Notes: generated by a model from the letters alone, not told the origin. 64,000 nucleotides of DNA from Zeus faber (GCA_960531495.1 OY482865.1:6499608-6563607), one strand, 5' to 3'. Positions 22,227 through 34,560 are shown, counted from the stretch's first letter. Numbers and translations are program-made.

Positions 22227-24150
22227 TATTATACTGTATATAGATTATTTATATTTTGAAATATGTTAAAAAATATGTTTAATATACAACATATGAGAAC
22301 GGTCTGGAAATGGTCTTTTTGCAGAACTTTAAATAATAATAATAATAACTCCTGAAATAAAGTGTCTGGGCTGAGGAGGAGGGAAAGTGCTGCGTCCCAG
22401 CGGAGGAATGTCCAGAACGTCAGTGTTAGTCAGCGTCAGGTCGTTAGGATTAGGGCAGAACGGGAAATCCACATCGATATATACAAACATCAGATCACAG
22501 GTCTCCCCCATGGAGAGAGGGGGAGACAGGGGGGGAGACAGGGGGGAGGCAGGGGGGCGGTAGGGGAGGGGGTAGTTGCATAAGGACCGGGATGCGTTCC
22601 CAGACTCTCCGACATCGGAGTGAGGCCGTCGTTCCGGTGTCTGCCATCGAAGATGTCATTTCTTTGAAGCGCGTCCCACCCTCCGCCCACATCTCCCAGC
22701 ATGCACCGCTAATCCCCCCCCCCCCTCACCCTCCTTCCCCTCTTCTCTCATCCTCTGTTCCGTCTCGGAGCGTGTTTTTCGGAAGACTCATCGCCAGGCA
22801 TCTGCATTATGAGCCGAGAGCCTCCCCCTCGCCTTGATGATAACGACCACGCCCCCAACCAACATCAAAGAAAGTCTCCAAACTGGAATTATAAACCAAT
22901 TTGTTGGAGAATACTTTCTGGGAAGTTATCGCTTCACACCCCTCCCCCCCTCCCTCCCTCCCTCCCTCTCTCCCTCCGTCCTTGACTCGCACCTAATTTT
23001 TCTTCATCTTGGCTTCCTGTTTCCTCCATCCTCTTGATCTCACCTGAGGAATGAAGTGACGGAGGAGCTGATGTGTCCAAAGCGTCCGGATCACGTCGCG
23101 CGACGCCGCCGTTGTAATGCGGAGGGTTTTTTTTGGGAGTTCAAGCGCGGAATCCGGACCGTGGGGGCCCACGGGCAAATCCCCCCAAATGTACGGTCGG
23201 GTCCCCTCTGAGAGGGAGTGAAGGTGATGTAATAATAAAGCCCAAGGCTGAACGAAAATGACTCGTCATCCCAATAAGTCTCCAAGTCGAACCCCTGTGG
23301 CTCAAGGTGTAATTCCCAAGGATAATGACGTTCGTCTTTTGCCTTCCCGCACATTCATACAACTCGCGTCTCGGGGTCGACCAGGGGTCACCGCCGATGA
23401 GGAAGTCGCCCCGTTGTTGCGGAATCCTTTCCGTTGAATGAGAGGATTAAACCCGCTTGTGGGAAACGTTCTTCCGAAGGCGGCGAGCCCTTTGGGGGGG
23501 GGGGGGTGGTTGCGGTTAGAAATGTGATTGACACTAATCGCCCTTCATGTCACCGGAGCAAAACGTCAAACTTCCGCCGTGTTAACTCTTGTCTTTCCTG
23601 ATTTGCCGGCTCGCTGAACACGGCGAGGATCGCTGATTAATGGCCGAACTCAAAACTGCTAAAGCCGGGTGTAAGGGTGGGGCCGGTGGTTGTCGAACTG
23701 GGAGACCTGGTCCCTCACGGCCTGTAGCCAGCTAACAACAGCTCGAGGGCGCGGACGGAGATAGCGGCGGATAGTGGCAGCTGCACGCGTTGGCCAGGCG
23801 GAGGGGTCGGAGGTCGGGTGGTAGAGTTTTACTGCGACCGCGGAGAAGGGTGACGTGTTCCTGCATGGGCGAGCGCCTGTCTGCACCCGCTTCTCAGGGA
23901 CCAAATAGTTGAAGTGAGTCGGGGGCCGTGAGGTGCTCTTGCAAAAGGGTCGTTTGCTTGCTCCCGTACGTGGCTCGGCAGACGCAGCCAGGCCCTGCGC
24001 GGGGCATTCGCCGAGACTCCAACTCATCACCAGTGCATTCAATTGACCCGTCCACTCACCTTCAGTGTATTCGAGTGGCAGATATGATGAAGCTCAATGA
24101 GACTCCTGGTCAAGGGAAGATCCCATTGAATAAAACAATGTCTAGACTGT
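22227..24150. other. Intergenic stretch, no gene recognised
   Basis: This stretch contains a G-rich tract at about 22509-22575 (GGGGGAGACAGG-type units), C-rich and (CCCT)n sequence near 22710-22750 and 22940-22980, and CpG-rich patches near 23090-23110 and 23700-24010. No conserved ORF was found. Confidence 0.5.
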
Positions 24151-24266
24151 GTAGTGCAGTAGACAGGCAGTAGTGCAGTAGACAGGCACTAGTGTAGTAG
24201 ACAGGCAGTAGTGCGGTAGACAGGCGGCAGTGCGGTAGACAGGCAGCAGTGCGGTAGAGAGGCAGT
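24151..24266 (+). repeat. 19-bp minisatellite, about 6 copies
   Basis: The unit is TAGTGCAGTAGACAGGCAG with A/G changes (CAGTAG to CGGTAG) that accumulate toward the right end. Confidence 0.9.
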
Positions 24267-24478
24267 TGGGCAAGCGTCTCGCTTCTTTAATTAAATTTGA
24301 AATGTTATCATCATGACATCACGACTGGCTGTACACTCAGAATGGGGGACGACTGGTGTTCGCCAGGACACGCCACGTTGTTGTTTATTTTGTGTGAGCA
24401 TTGATTCTGCAGCGTGTGACTGAACTGTGTAATTTAGGATTTCGTGTAAGTACATTTCCAGGTGCCTTATTAAAAAAA

Positions 24479-24541
24479 AATAAAATAATAATAATAATAT
24501 AAACAATAATAATAATGATGATAATAACAACAACAACGACC

Positions 24542-24584
<43 letters not shown>

Positions 24585-24605
24585 TAACAATAATAATAAC
24601 AATAC
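24479..24605 (+). repeat. (AAT)n microsatellite, interrupted
   Basis: Trinucleotide AAT/TAA units with AAC and ATG interruptions. The reverse strand gives a spurious poly-Leu ORF. Confidence 0.95.
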
Positions 24606-24884
24606 TAGTAAAAGCTGTTGGGCTTGACTCAAACCCAGCATGTGTGTTATTTACAGAGATGATTATTTACATTAATCTGGATTATACAGAACTGTGTCTC
24701 TGTCGGGTCAGTCAAACCTGTTTTTCCACAAGGTTTCTAACATCACCTGTGGTGTATAACTTGGAACACAAACAGAAATCCAGACGGGGACACAGCGTCC
24801 CAGAATGACCTTTCAGCCTTTCTGCCTTCTGGCCCCGGTGACTAAAAGTGCATGACTGCTCTTGTCGTCATCACATGTTTGCAA

Positions 24885-25300
24885 CGCTGCCTTCACACCG
24901 AATGCCACAACGGATCCGTCTGTCGGAGCTCCCTCCCCGTCATAAAGGGATCGCTCATTTCCATTATGGAGGAAATGTTGGAACGCAGGCGGTTTGCTCG
25001 GCTTGCTCCATATCTTTTGCAAAGCCACAAATTAATAACTGCACACAACAACAAATTAATTCATTTAAGACAAGATTTATTGATAGTGCGTACAGTTGCA
25101 CCCAACAGTTCCTATAAGCTCAGCAAGTAGCTTACAATTGTCGTCGAACCAAAATGTGTCACAAAAAAACACATACACCAACAATAACACCAAATAACCA
25201 GTGTCAGTTTTCGTAAGCAGTTTCTGACTCCATAGAAATGAATGGACTTCTGGTGAGTCGTTGGCGTTTGTCGGAATCAGTGGTGGAGGACCTCCCTCCA
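24885..25300. mobile_element. Probable small inverted-repeat element (Harbinger-like MITE)
   Basis: The left side reads CCTTCACACCGAATGCCAC and the right side GCGTTTGTCGGAATCAGTG. It shares CATAGAAATGAAT and the end sequence TGAATCCGACAAAC (as reverse complement) with the element at 44797-44998. A short + strand segment MEEMLERRRFARL looks like a transposase N-terminus. Boundaries and superfamily are inferred. Confidence 0.4.
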
Positions 25301-25531
25301 CTAGTGGTGACTATCGGTACTGCAGGTGTCCGGATTTCGCATCACAAAATAATGTCGTAGAGATCGGAAAATGCTCCAAAACGCCAGAACAACAGAGAGC
25401 TGTTTGATCAGCAGGATATTTAATATTTTCCATTCACGACAGTTTAAAACTTCCCCGATATAGTGTTTGCAAAGTGCGAACGGGAACAGGAAAAAAGAGA
25501 TATTGATGGCCATCGTGGCCAGCGAATGCGG

Positions 25532-25767
25532 CCAGCATCCAGCATCCAGCATCCAGCATCCAGCATCCAGCTTCCAGCATCCAGCATCCAGCTTCCAGCT
25601 TCCAGCATCCAGCATCCAGCATCCAGCTTCCAGCATCCAGCTTCCAGCATCCAGCTTCCAGCATCCAGCATCCAGCATCCAGCTTCCAGCATCCAGCATC
25701 CAGCATCCAGCATCCAGCATCCAGCATCCAGCATCCAGCATCCAGCTTCCAGCTTCCAGCATCCAGC
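25532..25767 (+). repeat. Heptamer array (CCAGCAT/CCAGCTT)n, about 34 copies
   Basis: Every unit is exactly seven bases and nearly all variation is A or T at one position. With a period of seven, all frames stay open, giving spurious ORFs such as LDAGCWMLDAGSW on the minus strand. Confidence 0.97.
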
Positions 25768-25879
25768 GTCTCACTCCTTCACCTCACGTGGTTACCTGAC
25801 CGTGGAAGCGTCTCTTTCATGTTTTGTGCTCACGTTTTGGGCTTTTTGTGCAGTTATTTTGCTAATTTTTTTTTTCTAA

Positions 25880-26169
25880 CCCTGGGTCCTAAGAAAATAC
25901 GTGCTGAGAAGAAGAAGCGGATGATGTCCATTGAATTAAAGCATGAAATCATAGAAAAACATGAGCGATTCTCTTCGACATTCTATTTATTATGTTTTAT
26001 TATGTTTTTATACAATATTTGTTATTTATAAATACATTTTTCTTATTTAAAAAACGGATTAATGGCATTTTAATTAATTTCAATGGGGAAAATTGATTTG
26101 CTATACAAGCAGACTGAATTACGAGCTCTGTCACGCAACGAATTAAACTTGTAAGTCAAAGTACCACTG
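25880..26169 (+). mobile_element. Tigger/pogo-type DNA transposon remnant, right end
   Basis: A right terminus, reading inward CAGTGGTACTTTGACTTACA on the minus strand, ends at 26169 and is followed by TA, the expected target dinucleotide. Upstream lies a piece of a Tigger transposase N-terminus at 25885-25968. The interior between them is deleted and AT-rich. The left terminus was not located. Confidence 0.75.
25885..25968 (+). pseudogene. Tigger-type transposase N-terminal fragment
   Basis: The reading GPKKIRAEKKKRMMSIELKH followed by EIIEKHER closely resembles the first about 30 residues of Tigger (TIGD1-like) transposases, which carry a CENP-B-type DNA-binding domain. Similarity stops abruptly after HER, where AT-rich sequence replaces the rest of the domain. 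The initiator Met is not preserved. Confidence 0.8.
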
Positions 26170-26229
26170 TACTTAACTTATCTACTTAGTTTAAAGCCCA
26201 GTTCCAATTAAAATAGTGACTTAGTGACT

Positions 26230-28860
26230 CTGCAAGTGGATCCGAAACAAACTTGTTACAAGAGTGTAAAAATGTTGATGCACGCTTGATCGGATGCGAT
26301 CCGGCGTTTTTCGGATTCAGTGTGAAAGTGGCTTTTGACTCTTGTCAGTAACTGAGTCGTCTCCGAACTTTTCCACTCCGGCAATAACCATTTGTTCCAA
26401 TGTCCGCTTAGGGTGCAAATAAGAAGCAGATCCGTGCGGCTGGTCCATCGGGGGTCCGCTGGGGGTTCCCGGTCCAGACCCAGCCGAGGTGATCCTGGGT
26501 GGTGGTGGGGGGGGGGGGGGGTCAGGCTCCGTTTCCCCCCTTCCGATCGCGTGTGAGCGCTGTCCGTCCAAACCGAACTGAAGCACCTGGATCCCATTCC
26601 CGGCCCCCGGGGAACACGCCATGTTATTTAAGAGGTTACTCACCCCCGCTGCACCGCCATTACTCACACCTTCACTCCCTTGTTCAGACACGGCACACTT
26701 CATTACGCGCTCGACAACACCTTTGTGTGCTGGAGAAGAGTGGAGACCGTGCCAAGCGCCACACCTCTGTCAAAAAGCGAGACGGGGGGGGGGGGGGGGG
26801 GGGGTGAGGTGAGACGGAGCCCTGTCTCACCCATCACGCTAATAGCGACGGCAGCGGCGTGTGAAGCTGCAGCGGATTTTCGCGGCCAGACGGTTACATA
26901 ACCGGTAAGACAATCTCCCCTGGATAAAGCAGAGGACGCTTCAAAGGCCGACCGTCAGGGGGGTAAAGCACTTAGCCTCCAGAGGATCTAGCACAATATT
27001 ATCTGTCTCCAGAGCACTCCCAAGCTAAGCAGACCAAAGGCAGCTCGTCGAAAAGGGTCTGGTAGCGCTAAATTAAATATTTTAAAATTAGGCCATTTGT
27101 CCACGGTTTCCTGAGAGCCAGAGGAGTTGCAGCGTGGACCCCTCAATAAAAACATGAAATTACATAAAGACATTTCCACCTTAAATTGATAAAGAAGAGG
27201 CACAAATTGGTGCATAAACATTCAGCAGAATGCAGGAAATTAAGAGTCTGACCCTCAAAACACCCTGGGGGAGGACCCCCAGGCCGCCCGCTTAGTGTAT
27301 CCCACCCACAATGTTCAAACAAAACCTACAGCCCTGCTAAGACGGAAATTTAATCTGTGGCGCGTTTTCACTGTTGATTGACTGTCAGTGTTTTCCACCG
27401 AGGCCTGGCACTGAATCTACCAATACTAATTGCTATAGAGGGCGATGGTGTGACATCTGTCTACGCCCTGGGCAACGCTGTCATACATCGGATTTGCCAA
27501 CTTTTCAATTTGTGGTTAAATAAGATACATAAAAAAAAAACTCCAACCAGTTACGTTTCAATTCTGTACACATCGACAATAACTGACAAATTACGTCGAA
27601 CGCCACCCGAGTGCCGTTTCCAGCACCCTTCGACAGAGAGACACAGGCAGAAATGTTGAAAACACACCAGTAAATTATAGAGAGTGGGCAAGATGTAACA
27701 AACCGGGAGCAGATGCAACATTGTCATGACGGAGTCTCCCTCTGCGCGTGTGTGGGGATGGAGGTTTTACCTGTTGTCTCTGACGAGCAGCAGGCGTACA
27801 GCCTCCTCAGATCCTAGGGCCAATTACTTAGACCCAAGACAGGTTGGGCTGCTTAAACCACACCACCCCCAGACTACAATGATATAAAGATAAGACAATT
27901 CAGGTAATAAAAGAAGTGCAGCATGCAAATGACATAAGGGGTGATTGAAAGTGGGCGCCTTATTAAGTGTTTGGAACCAGATTAGCCGCTGCCATGGCAA
28001 CGTAATATAGTTCTAGTTCCAGTCCATCCTCTCTCTGTAAACAGCTGCATCTGAAATGTAGACACAAGCCGTCTGTAAAACTGTTGTCAAGCTGAACACC
28101 TTGTTTTGGTCTCCAAATGAGATTTAGCCTGTGTAGGTATGGTATGGTTAATATTGAAAATGGTCTTCTAATATGTTTCATGAAAAACCGGCTTAATACG
28201 CCTCTAAATTGTTTTGTTTTTAAGTTGAACTTGAAATCTCGTCAAGAATGCTCCGTTCCAGTGCAGCAGCTTTGGTCCCACACCTGCGGGGTGGGGGTGG
28301 CTGCCTGGCTTCCAGCCCGTAAGCCTCTTTTTGTGTGCCAGGGTTCCTCCTGGGACAGGTTTTTTAACAATGCGTCCTTTGTGTGGGGGCGGGATTCGCC
28401 TCACCCCACCACAGCTCTACCAGGGGCGGGGCAGGAGGTGAGGCGAGCACTAGGAAGCAGATTACAGCCGCAGATTGGTGGAGCAGTGTTGGTAGTGGGT
28501 GGTGGTGGTGGCGGAGGCCATGGTAAGAGGAGGGGACTCAGGTGAGATGACTTCACACTGGCTTCTGGGTCAGTGACTTGAAGGAATCCCCAGAGATCCC
28601 CAAAATGACGCCACCTGCAAGTCTGACTGGAACTGAGTCTGACTGCGGGTGTAGCTTGTCTCAGAAATTCACCGCAGGCACACAGATGAATGCCAAATTA
28701 TTTCATTGTGTATTATTATTATTTCTTTGGTTAATTTTGATTGTAAATTTTTATGTTATTCTTTATTTATAAATTGTTTATCATTAGGTGTATTGTATAT
28801 TGCCACATTTTGATGGTTACATTTTTTTATTTTTAGGTTTATTGTTTATTATCTTTTTTA
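26230..28860. other. Intergenic stretch, no gene recognised
   Basis: A GC-rich minus-strand ORF (26317-26703, with MACSPGAGNGIQVLQFGLDG) includes poly-Pro encoded by a C/G run and has no recognised homologue. It sits beside CGGATTCAGTGTGAAAG at about 26313, a possible inverted-repeat end of the family seen at 44.8 kb, so it may be transposon-derived. A G run lies at 26783-26803. Confidence 0.4.
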
Positions 28861-28870
28861 TTGTTATTTG

Positions 28871-28933
<63 letters not shown>

Positions 28934-28952
28934 GTCTGTCTGTCTGTCTGAC

Positions 28953-28989
<37 letters not shown>

Positions 28990-28990
28990 T
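28871..28990 (+). repeat. Compound (TATC)n(TGTC)n microsatellite
   Basis: About 15 TATC units switch to about 14 TGTC units at 28933, with one ACTG interruption. Confidence 0.95.
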
Positions 28991-29398
28991 TCTGTCCGCC
29001 CGTCTATATATTAAATCAAATCAACACCTGTTCTACAACTGATGACAAATGATGACGAATGGAGCGTCTGCTAATTGACATTATGTACACGTGATGACTA
29101 TATCATGTAATGTACTGTAAAGTATAATTAGCTATGATTAAATCATTTTTTTACAATTTTATGTTCAATTTTCCGACCCTTCGCTCGTTTGGATTCAGTC
29201 GGTGTATCTTCGGGGTGAATGAGAGACAGAAGAGACGGCTCCGTGAATGGAATTCTCACAGGCTCTGTGCTCACGCATTTGTTCATGATCCGGTTCGGGA
29301 GTGACTCGCGTGACTCGCGGCGTGACTCACCCATGTCGTTCGGGTCTCGGTTCAGCCTTGATGTCTGGCTGTAGTTGCCGAGTCACAAACAAACAATC

Positions 29399-29481
<83 letters not shown>
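29399..29481 (+). repeat. (ATCT)n microsatellite
   Basis: About 20 uninterrupted units. Confidence 0.95.
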
Positions 29482-29482
<1 letters not shown>

Positions 29483-30890
29483 CAAGATAAAAACAACGTT
29501 TTCCTCCAACTATAAGCATAATACTTTTTCCATCATCCGATTGGCCAACAAGTGAGAGTAAAATGAATGTATTCACTTCAGTAGATGAGGGGAAGCAACA
29601 AACAACACCATAAAACCCAAATAACCTGCATGCCGACCTGCACTGGCCTCTCCTCAGGGGGACCTTCACGCTGCTCCGACACGAGGATGCCCCGTCGTTT
29701 TTACAAGACGCAAACAAGCCCCGTTGCATCCTGGAACATGTAACTAAATCAAGATAGGAGCCTCGTCGTCCTCGTCGTTTTTTTTTAACTACAACAGGCG
29801 CAACACAAGCCAGGGAGGGGAGGGGATCCCAGCGCCGGGGAGAGCACCAAGACGCATTCAAAGAGGAAAGGAATCAAACCCAGCGATAAAAAGGAAAAGG
29901 CTGCAGATGAACGGGCGAGGACGCTGCGATTTCCTCACCGGCAGTGACCTCTCATCCACCCGCGATGAAGTCATTAAGACGCCGGCCTCTAGTTGGGGAG
30001 GGTGGTGGGGGTCGGTGAACTATTTTCACGGGACCTGGGAGGATTCTTGTAAAAACGGAAAATGGAAGTGGTAGCGGGGAGGGGGGGCGGTTCCAGGTTC
30101 CAGGATTTAAAGGTTGCAGATTGCTTCGTTAGGCCCCCGTCTCGTTTTTCATTAAGTGGTTCGTCGGGTGAAGTCATGGCTGTTTGGCGTTTATTATCTC
30201 CACTTTTAAAGACGCAGTCATCAACCATTTCCCCCTTTAGTTTCCATAATGGGGAGGATTGCAGGGGAGCGAGGGCAGCGCGGGGGTTAGGGGTGGTATT
30301 TTGGGTTTATCCCTGATTAGTTTGGAGGGATGTTCTTGGAAAAAAACAAACAAAACAAAAAAAACAAAAAACTGTTTTCCAGCCTGTTGAGTTTGAATAT
30401 GTTATGTGAGTTGACTCCCTGGAGACATATATTTTTTGTTTGTTTTATTTTTCTTGCATTGTCTCCTCTGCTCCTCACCTTGACTGGAAGCGTTTCCGCT
30501 CCTTGCCCTCTGACCCGCGTTGGCGCCCGTCGCTTTTGCTCTCCTTTGTCTCGGCGGTGTTTGAACAAGCCGCTGGGGGGGGTGGACTTAATGGCCGAGT
30601 CGGTTCGGCCGATCCCCAAGACGTGGTGCGGCTCGGACGGGTTTCTGTCTCAGTGCGAAAAAGCACGAAACCCCTTCGCTCCTTAATCTACGGCAATGGC
30701 GGCCGTCGGGAAACGGCTCCATTGTTCCTCCGATGAGGGACTGATAACTAGTGTGACGTTGATAAGGCGGGGTGAGATATTGTGTCACAGCAGGGCTTAG
30801 TGGAGCATCTGGACAGCCCTAAAAAGATAAAGCCCGAGTGCTCTCACACAGCCATGTACGATCAGCGAACCATTCAATCATACCGAGCAC
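29482..30890. other. Intergenic stretch, no gene recognised
   Basis: No conserved coding signal was seen. A CAATGGCGGCCGTC word near 30694 resembles a YY1-type site, and an A-rich tract lies at 30340-30372. Confidence 0.45.
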
Positions 30891-30896
30891 ATCTTC

Positions 30897-31022
30897 TATT
30901 TTTAGTATTTTTAGTATTTTTGGAGCTTATTGTGCGTAATCACCGGGTCTCATGACATTTCACTGCATATATGTATGACCGTATGTATATGTATGTGACA
31001 AATAAACCTCTTGAATGTCGAA
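30897..31022 (+). mobile_element. LINE/SINE-type 3' tail, copy 1
   Basis: The sequence ATTGTGCGTAATCACCGGGT, CATTTCACTGCATATATGTA, GTGACAAATAAACCTCTTGA, then ATGTCGAATC is shared in order with 63305-63440 (inverted) and partly with 46666-46817. Such TTGAATC endings are typical of fish non-LTR retroposon 3' ends. Confidence 0.6.
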
Positions 31023-31782
31023 TCTACGACTCAGCAAAAAATGTATGGCCGAAAAGGAACAAAGCATGAATGTGACTGATTTACACATTCCACCAATATA
31101 AATAACTTTGGACTATTTTTGTGAATCACCCTTTGCATTTCTCTCCCAAAATACATAGATACATATATTTAGAGAATTGGGATAAAAAAGATTGTCTGCT
31201 ATCCACAGTTTGCGTTCTTCCGTCTAAAGAAGTCATTTTGACATAATTAAATGAGCTCACATGAGCTCAACTACACCAACTGAATCAAATGAACGCCAGA
31301 AAAATCAGAAAATCGAACGACTCTTTTTAACGAGTGACTCGTCAGGAACCGAATCTAAAAAAAGTCACCTTTGAATGTAATCCAGTGATTCTCGACCTTT
31401 TCGTTTCAAGGACCCCGGGTTTGTTTCGCATGAGGCCACGGTGATTGGGCCAACCTGATAGGATTTCGTTTGGATCTGTATTATTGGATATGGTTCAGTC
31501 CAAACTCTAATACCTGTCTGTGCACCACGATCAGAACACTCACGAGGAGATAAGGCACTGACAGCGTGTGTGCTGCTGATAAGGTGTGGCCATATCGGCT
31601 CAGGTCACGACAGGACTTCAAACTACATCAGATAACTGCTCAAATGTTATATAATCTACCGCTCAGCTTTCTCTCCCGACGCCGCTCGTGATGAATGCAC
31701 ATTAATTGATGTGTCAGGATGATTATGTAAAAAATGAATATGTATGTATATATATATATATGCAAGGTTTCAAGATTCAAGA

Positions 31783-31828
<46 letters not shown>

Positions 31829-32003
31829 TTTGTAAAGATTTTCTAGTTATTTATTTATTTATATATTAATTTTCTTCTTAATTTATATTTTTAACAACAA
31901 TATACATATACACATAAATACATCATTGGGACGTATTTTTTATATAATGCTAATATATTATATATATTAGCATTAATATAATATAATATAACATAGTTTA
32001 ATG

Positions 32004-32071
32004 TAATATAATATAATATAATATAATATAATATAATATTATATTATATTATATTATATTATATTATATTA
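32004..32071. repeat. 68-nt perfect AT palindrome
   Basis: TAATA-type pentamers on the left turn into TATTA-type pentamers on the right around a centre at 32037/32038. This gives 34-nt arms with no spacer, and further AT-rich near-palindrome on both sides. Confidence 0.9.
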
Positions 32072-32089
32072 TATTATTTTATACAACAT

Positions 32090-33890
32090 TGTATTATATT
32101 GGATTATATTAGACCTGCTACACACATTTACATAAATGGAATTTGTTCGTTTAAAACATATATTGTGAAAAAAATGAATAGGATCATGGAATGAGTTGCT
32201 TTAATTGGGGCCGGGGCAGAAAAGGTATTAAAGGAAGGAATTAAGATGGCCGCCCTAGAAATGTTTGTCCTGGTGTAGCTGCAGCGGCGTAGACTCCCTG
32301 ATCGCAAAATAACAAATGGAGGAGTTGCAGGTGCAGCTTGGGAACCAAACTAATTTATCAGTTGCTGTTTTTTTTTCGTGGATGGATTCACTTTTGGAGC
32401 TTCAGCCGAACATGGAAGAGCGGATACGTGAGCTTGATCCATATTTTATTTTTAAATCAATCAACTTTAATTTTAAAGCCGCCTTAGTTTGCGTGTGATT
32501 TAAAACAAAAAAAAACAACAACTTGGATTTTCAAAATTTGGAATTATTTTTGCATCACAAAGAGGAAGTGGGAGCATGTATGTCTGGATATTTGAAAATA
32601 GACTGAAATGAGATGGTTATTAGTTGGGGATTTGTATGATTCAAATATCACAAATTACTTATTACTTTATTAGAGGAGAGGGAAAATATAGGATAGACAT
32701 AAATGATTTTTGTAAGACAGAGACTGAGAACGTGTCCCCATTAAACATGCCTACACGCGGGCCTTTTTTTGGCAGGGCGCGATGCTCAGTGTCATGGTCC
32801 ACTTTAGGGGTGTCTGAAATGGTATTACAAAGATTTCTTCCAGGCATGAATATGTGAAATACTGTATATTGTAAAGTTTATGGTTACAGGTAAGAAGGAT
32901 ATATATGTGTTTAGACTCGACTCGACTTCCGACCTGTTGTTTTAACCTCTTTTTTTGGAGGGGGGGGTCCAAGTCTTAATTAGAGGGGTCAGACCCCCCC
33001 CCCCCCCCCCCCCCCGATCTCCCCTGTAATTTGAACTATGGATTTTGGGATTGTTCCCTGCTTCCTGAGCCTCCTCTGTCTCTGGCTCTCCACAAGATAA
33101 CCCCAAAGTGTCTCGTTTTGGGTTATTTGTTTATGATAATCGCCGCTCGGCTCGTTGCTATAGCAGCTTGCTCGTTGGTTGGACCAGCGCGGCGACGCCG
33201 GCACCGTCCTTGTTTTCCCCCCAACAGCCCGCCGTGGCGGTTTGATATTTTGACTGCGGTGAATTCCGAGTAGAGCGAGGCCTGGCTCCGCGAGAGCCCA
33301 TTCTGAGAAGCCCGGAGGTCATTGGCGGCTTTGGCATCGACGCGACAACACTGTGTTTTAAGCATTAGAGGGAGGCCGGGACGCACGGAATTGTCGCGTC
33401 GGGCATCGAGACGGAACGCAAAACGATGCTGTTGACGCTCTTATCTTGAGGGCCAGTGAGTGCATCTGATGGTGCTCCTGTGACAAGAATTTCTTTGTTT
33501 ACGTGGGAGTCTCCCAGGAGCGCCAGAAATAATGAGTCCGTAAGCTGCGCCTCCCGTTCGTGATTGACTTTGAAGTCCGAGCGTGAGAGACGGAGGACAC
33601 CGTACATGAGAACATTAAGTTATGGAATTGCGTCAATTTACATTTGAACTGATTTGACGCCGAGGTGCATTCTTTTTGAACCGGTGTTTGACAAATTGTA
33701 AACATGTGCCTCAAATCGTCCAAGGCCTTGCGACCCCCACCCCCCCCATCTCTGGCGGCTCCCTTCGGGGGGTCTGGCTCCCTAGGTTTGGAATCACTGA
33801 TCTGGAGCGTAATCACAACTATGTGATTGAGGGTAATTTCAGTGGCTTGGACTCTGTGACTTTGCTGGAATACAAAATGGGACTTTCCTA
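32090..33890. other. Intergenic stretch, no gene recognised
   Basis: AAGATGGCCGCC at about 32243 resembles a YY1-type site. A 60-codon ORF (32316-32498) starting MEELQVQLGNQTNLSVAVFF has no recognised homologue and may be transposon-derived. A C run lies at 32994-33015. Confidence 0.45.
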
Positions 33891-33894
33891 ACAC

Positions 33895-34560
33895 TCTAAA
33901 TCCCCCAAAGCGCCATGGGAGCCATGTTTTGGAAGATCCTTCACGGATAAGGTTGAGTTTCCACAGCGCGACTTCCACTGCCTCAGCCTCCGGGCCTCCC
34001 ATGGTGTTTCGGGAGTTTCAGGGTACTAGAAAACTCAGAGGAAAGTCCTCGTACCCTTAAACTAGGACTCAAGGTTTTAAGACGCAGGGAAAGTCATCAA
34101 ACTCAAAACTCCCAAAGCGCCATGGCAGCCGTGTTTTGTAAGACCCTTCACGGATAAGGTTGAGGTCCCACAGAACAACGTCCACTGTCTCAACCCCCGG
34201 GCCTCGCCCTCCCACCGACTCATGTTTAAATCATAACTCCCATGGTGCGTTCGGGAGTTTTATAGTACAAGGAAAGTCCTCGGGAAGTCCAAGTACCTTA
34301 AACCTCCCGACGCACCATGCTTCCGCTTTGGGAGTTTCAGGATACTCAGAACAGGATAAAGCGCCATGAGAGCTTTGGCACTTTTAGGATACAAGGTAAG
34401 CGTCGGAATCCTAACGCTCCCAAAGCACCATGGGAGCCGTGTTTAGGAAGACCCTTCACGAATAAGGTTGGGGTCCCACAGAACAACGTCCACTGTCTCA
34501 GCCCCCGGGCCTCGCCCTCCCACCGCCTCATGTTTAAATCATAACTCCCATGTTCAGATG
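33895..34560 (+). repeat. Three-copy direct repeat of a roughly 150-bp segment
   Basis: Segments starting near 33900, 34110 and 34415 each contain CCCAAAGCGCCATGGGAGCC or a close variant, then CCTTCACGGATAAGGTTGAG, then CCACTGTCTCAGCCCCCGGG. Copies 2 and 3 are more alike and also share CATGTTTAAATCATAACTCC. Sequence between copies repeats short words such as GGAGTTT and AAAGTCCTCG. Confidence 0.85.

Noticed and set aside
25301-25774. 157-codon ORF with LDAGCWM repeats
   Set aside because: Product of the seven-base array, which is open in every frame.
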